DNA of 51,404 nt, taken from NCBI GenBank assembly GCA_020027875.1, contig JAHRHA010000029.1, forward strand, positions 1-51,404, in the 5' to 3' direction. The position numbers were made by a program, and so were the translations under genes. Below the pieces are notes generated by a model. That model saw nothing but the letters and a program-made list of their open reading frames with translations, was not told where the DNA came from and ran no database searches. Each line of letters starts with the position of its first letter. Within the stretch, counting starts at the first letter, position 1. This document shows positions 50,981 to 51,404 of the stretch, piece by piece. The DNA comes from Micromonosporaceae bacterium. GTDB lineage: Bacteria > Actinomycetota > Actinomycetes > Mycobacteriales > Micromonosporaceae.

Positions 50981-51404
50981 ATGTGTACGACCGGCGAGGC
51001 GAACCCGTTGCAGCTGCTGCGGGCCGGCCTGTCCGGTCTGGCCGACACCGACGTGGTCGACCTGAGCGACGAGCAGGTGCGCTCGGCGCTGCCGCAGCTG
51101 CTGACCGCGGTCAACCGGCTCGCCGCGCTCACCGCGGCGGTGGTGGGCACGTTCGACACCCGCGGGTTGGCCGAATGCGACGGCCAACGCACGACCCGGA
51201 CCTGGCTGAGCGGGTTCGGCCGGATGTCGCAGGGCGCCGCGTCGGGCTGGTTGAACCGGGCCCGGCTGCTGCGCGAGCTGCCCGCGCTGGCCGCGGCCGC
51301 CGCCGCCGGGGCGGCCTCGACCGAACACCTGGCCAAGGTCAAGGAGCTGGCCGACCGGGTCGGCGTCAAGGCGGTGAAGGATTTCGATGAGATCCTGGCC
51401 GAGC
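50981..51404 (+). CDS. DUF222 / 13E12-family HNH endonuclease-like protein, N-terminal part only
   Basis: From ATG 50981 the frame runs open for 141 codons to the window edge (start MCTTGEANPLQLLRAG). It is the inverted twin of the gene at 1-424, with the same length before truncation, and the two differ at about ten residues, mostly near the N-terminus. The outermost 99 bases of both copies are identical. Motifs (LAECDGQRTTRTWL, GAASGWLNRARLL) are DUF222; the HNH part is not in view. The family is often multicopy in actinobacterial genomes and its function is not known. A separate TAGACT box precedes the start by six bases. Confidence 0.87.
   Translation, partial: MCTTGEANPLQLLRAGLSGLADTDVVDLSDEQVRSALPQLLTAVNRLAALTAAVVGTFDTRGLAECDGQRTTRTWLSGFGRMSQGAASGWLNRARLLRELPALAAAAAAGAASTEHLAKVKELADRVGVKAVKDFDEILAE

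Overview
The window looks like chromosomal DNA from a high-GC actinomycete, most likely a member of the Micromonosporaceae. The inference rests on a full set of actinobacterial markers (RbpA, WhiA, OpcA, a mycothiol-type maleylpyruvate isomerase family enzyme), on high G+C with many GTG starts, and on gene order (tkt-tal-pgi-zwf-opcA-pgl; gap-pgk-tpiA; uvrC-rapZ-yvcK-whiA). It was made by reading alone; no database search was run.

Layout. Bases 1-424 (minus) and 50981-51404 (plus) are the 5' ends of two DUF222/HNH (13E12-family) genes in inverted orientation. Their outermost 99 bases are identical, so the window probably stops at an assembly repeat. From 594 to 4107 come an ATP-grasp enzyme, a small unknown protein, heme O synthase (ctaB) and a lipoprotein hydrolase, all on the minus strand. 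From 4305 to 12813 lies a plus-strand pentose-phosphate/glucose-6-phosphate operon (tkt, tal, pgi, zwf, opcA, pgl) in which most genes overlap by an ATGA. From 12853 to 18807 (minus) are rbpA, secG, an oligopeptide-type binding lipoprotein, and the glycolytic operon gap-pgk-tpiA. A lipoprotein and an AbiEi/DUF559-like protein follow, then the minus-strand whiA-yvcK-rapZ-uvrC block, a frameshifted Rieske gene, uvrA, two paralogous membrane proteins with extracellular carbohydrate-binding-like domains, and rsgA.

From 34371 to 50880 the genes are more mixed: a maleylpyruvate-isomerase-family enzyme, an MBL-fold hydrolase, an APH-fold kinase, an SPFH protein, tex, an unknown protein, an O-methyltransferase, a decayed metallophosphoesterase, an AAA ATPase, a CocE/NonD hydrolase, a DinB-family protein, a lytic transglycosylase, a DedA-PAP2 fusion and typA.

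The core metabolism is ordinary. The unusual signals are in the non-coding and repeat layer. Short tandem arrays, several built on a GGAG(G)CGACC seed, have multiplied the ribosome-binding sites of opcA and rbpA and expanded tkt and opcA. At least three families of dispersed palindromes occupy intergenic gaps, and one supplies the C-terminus of the CocE gene. About eleven genes have a TANNNT box 6-8 nt before the start codon, indicating leaderless transcription. No tRNA, rRNA, CRISPR array, insertion sequence or complete defence system was seen.
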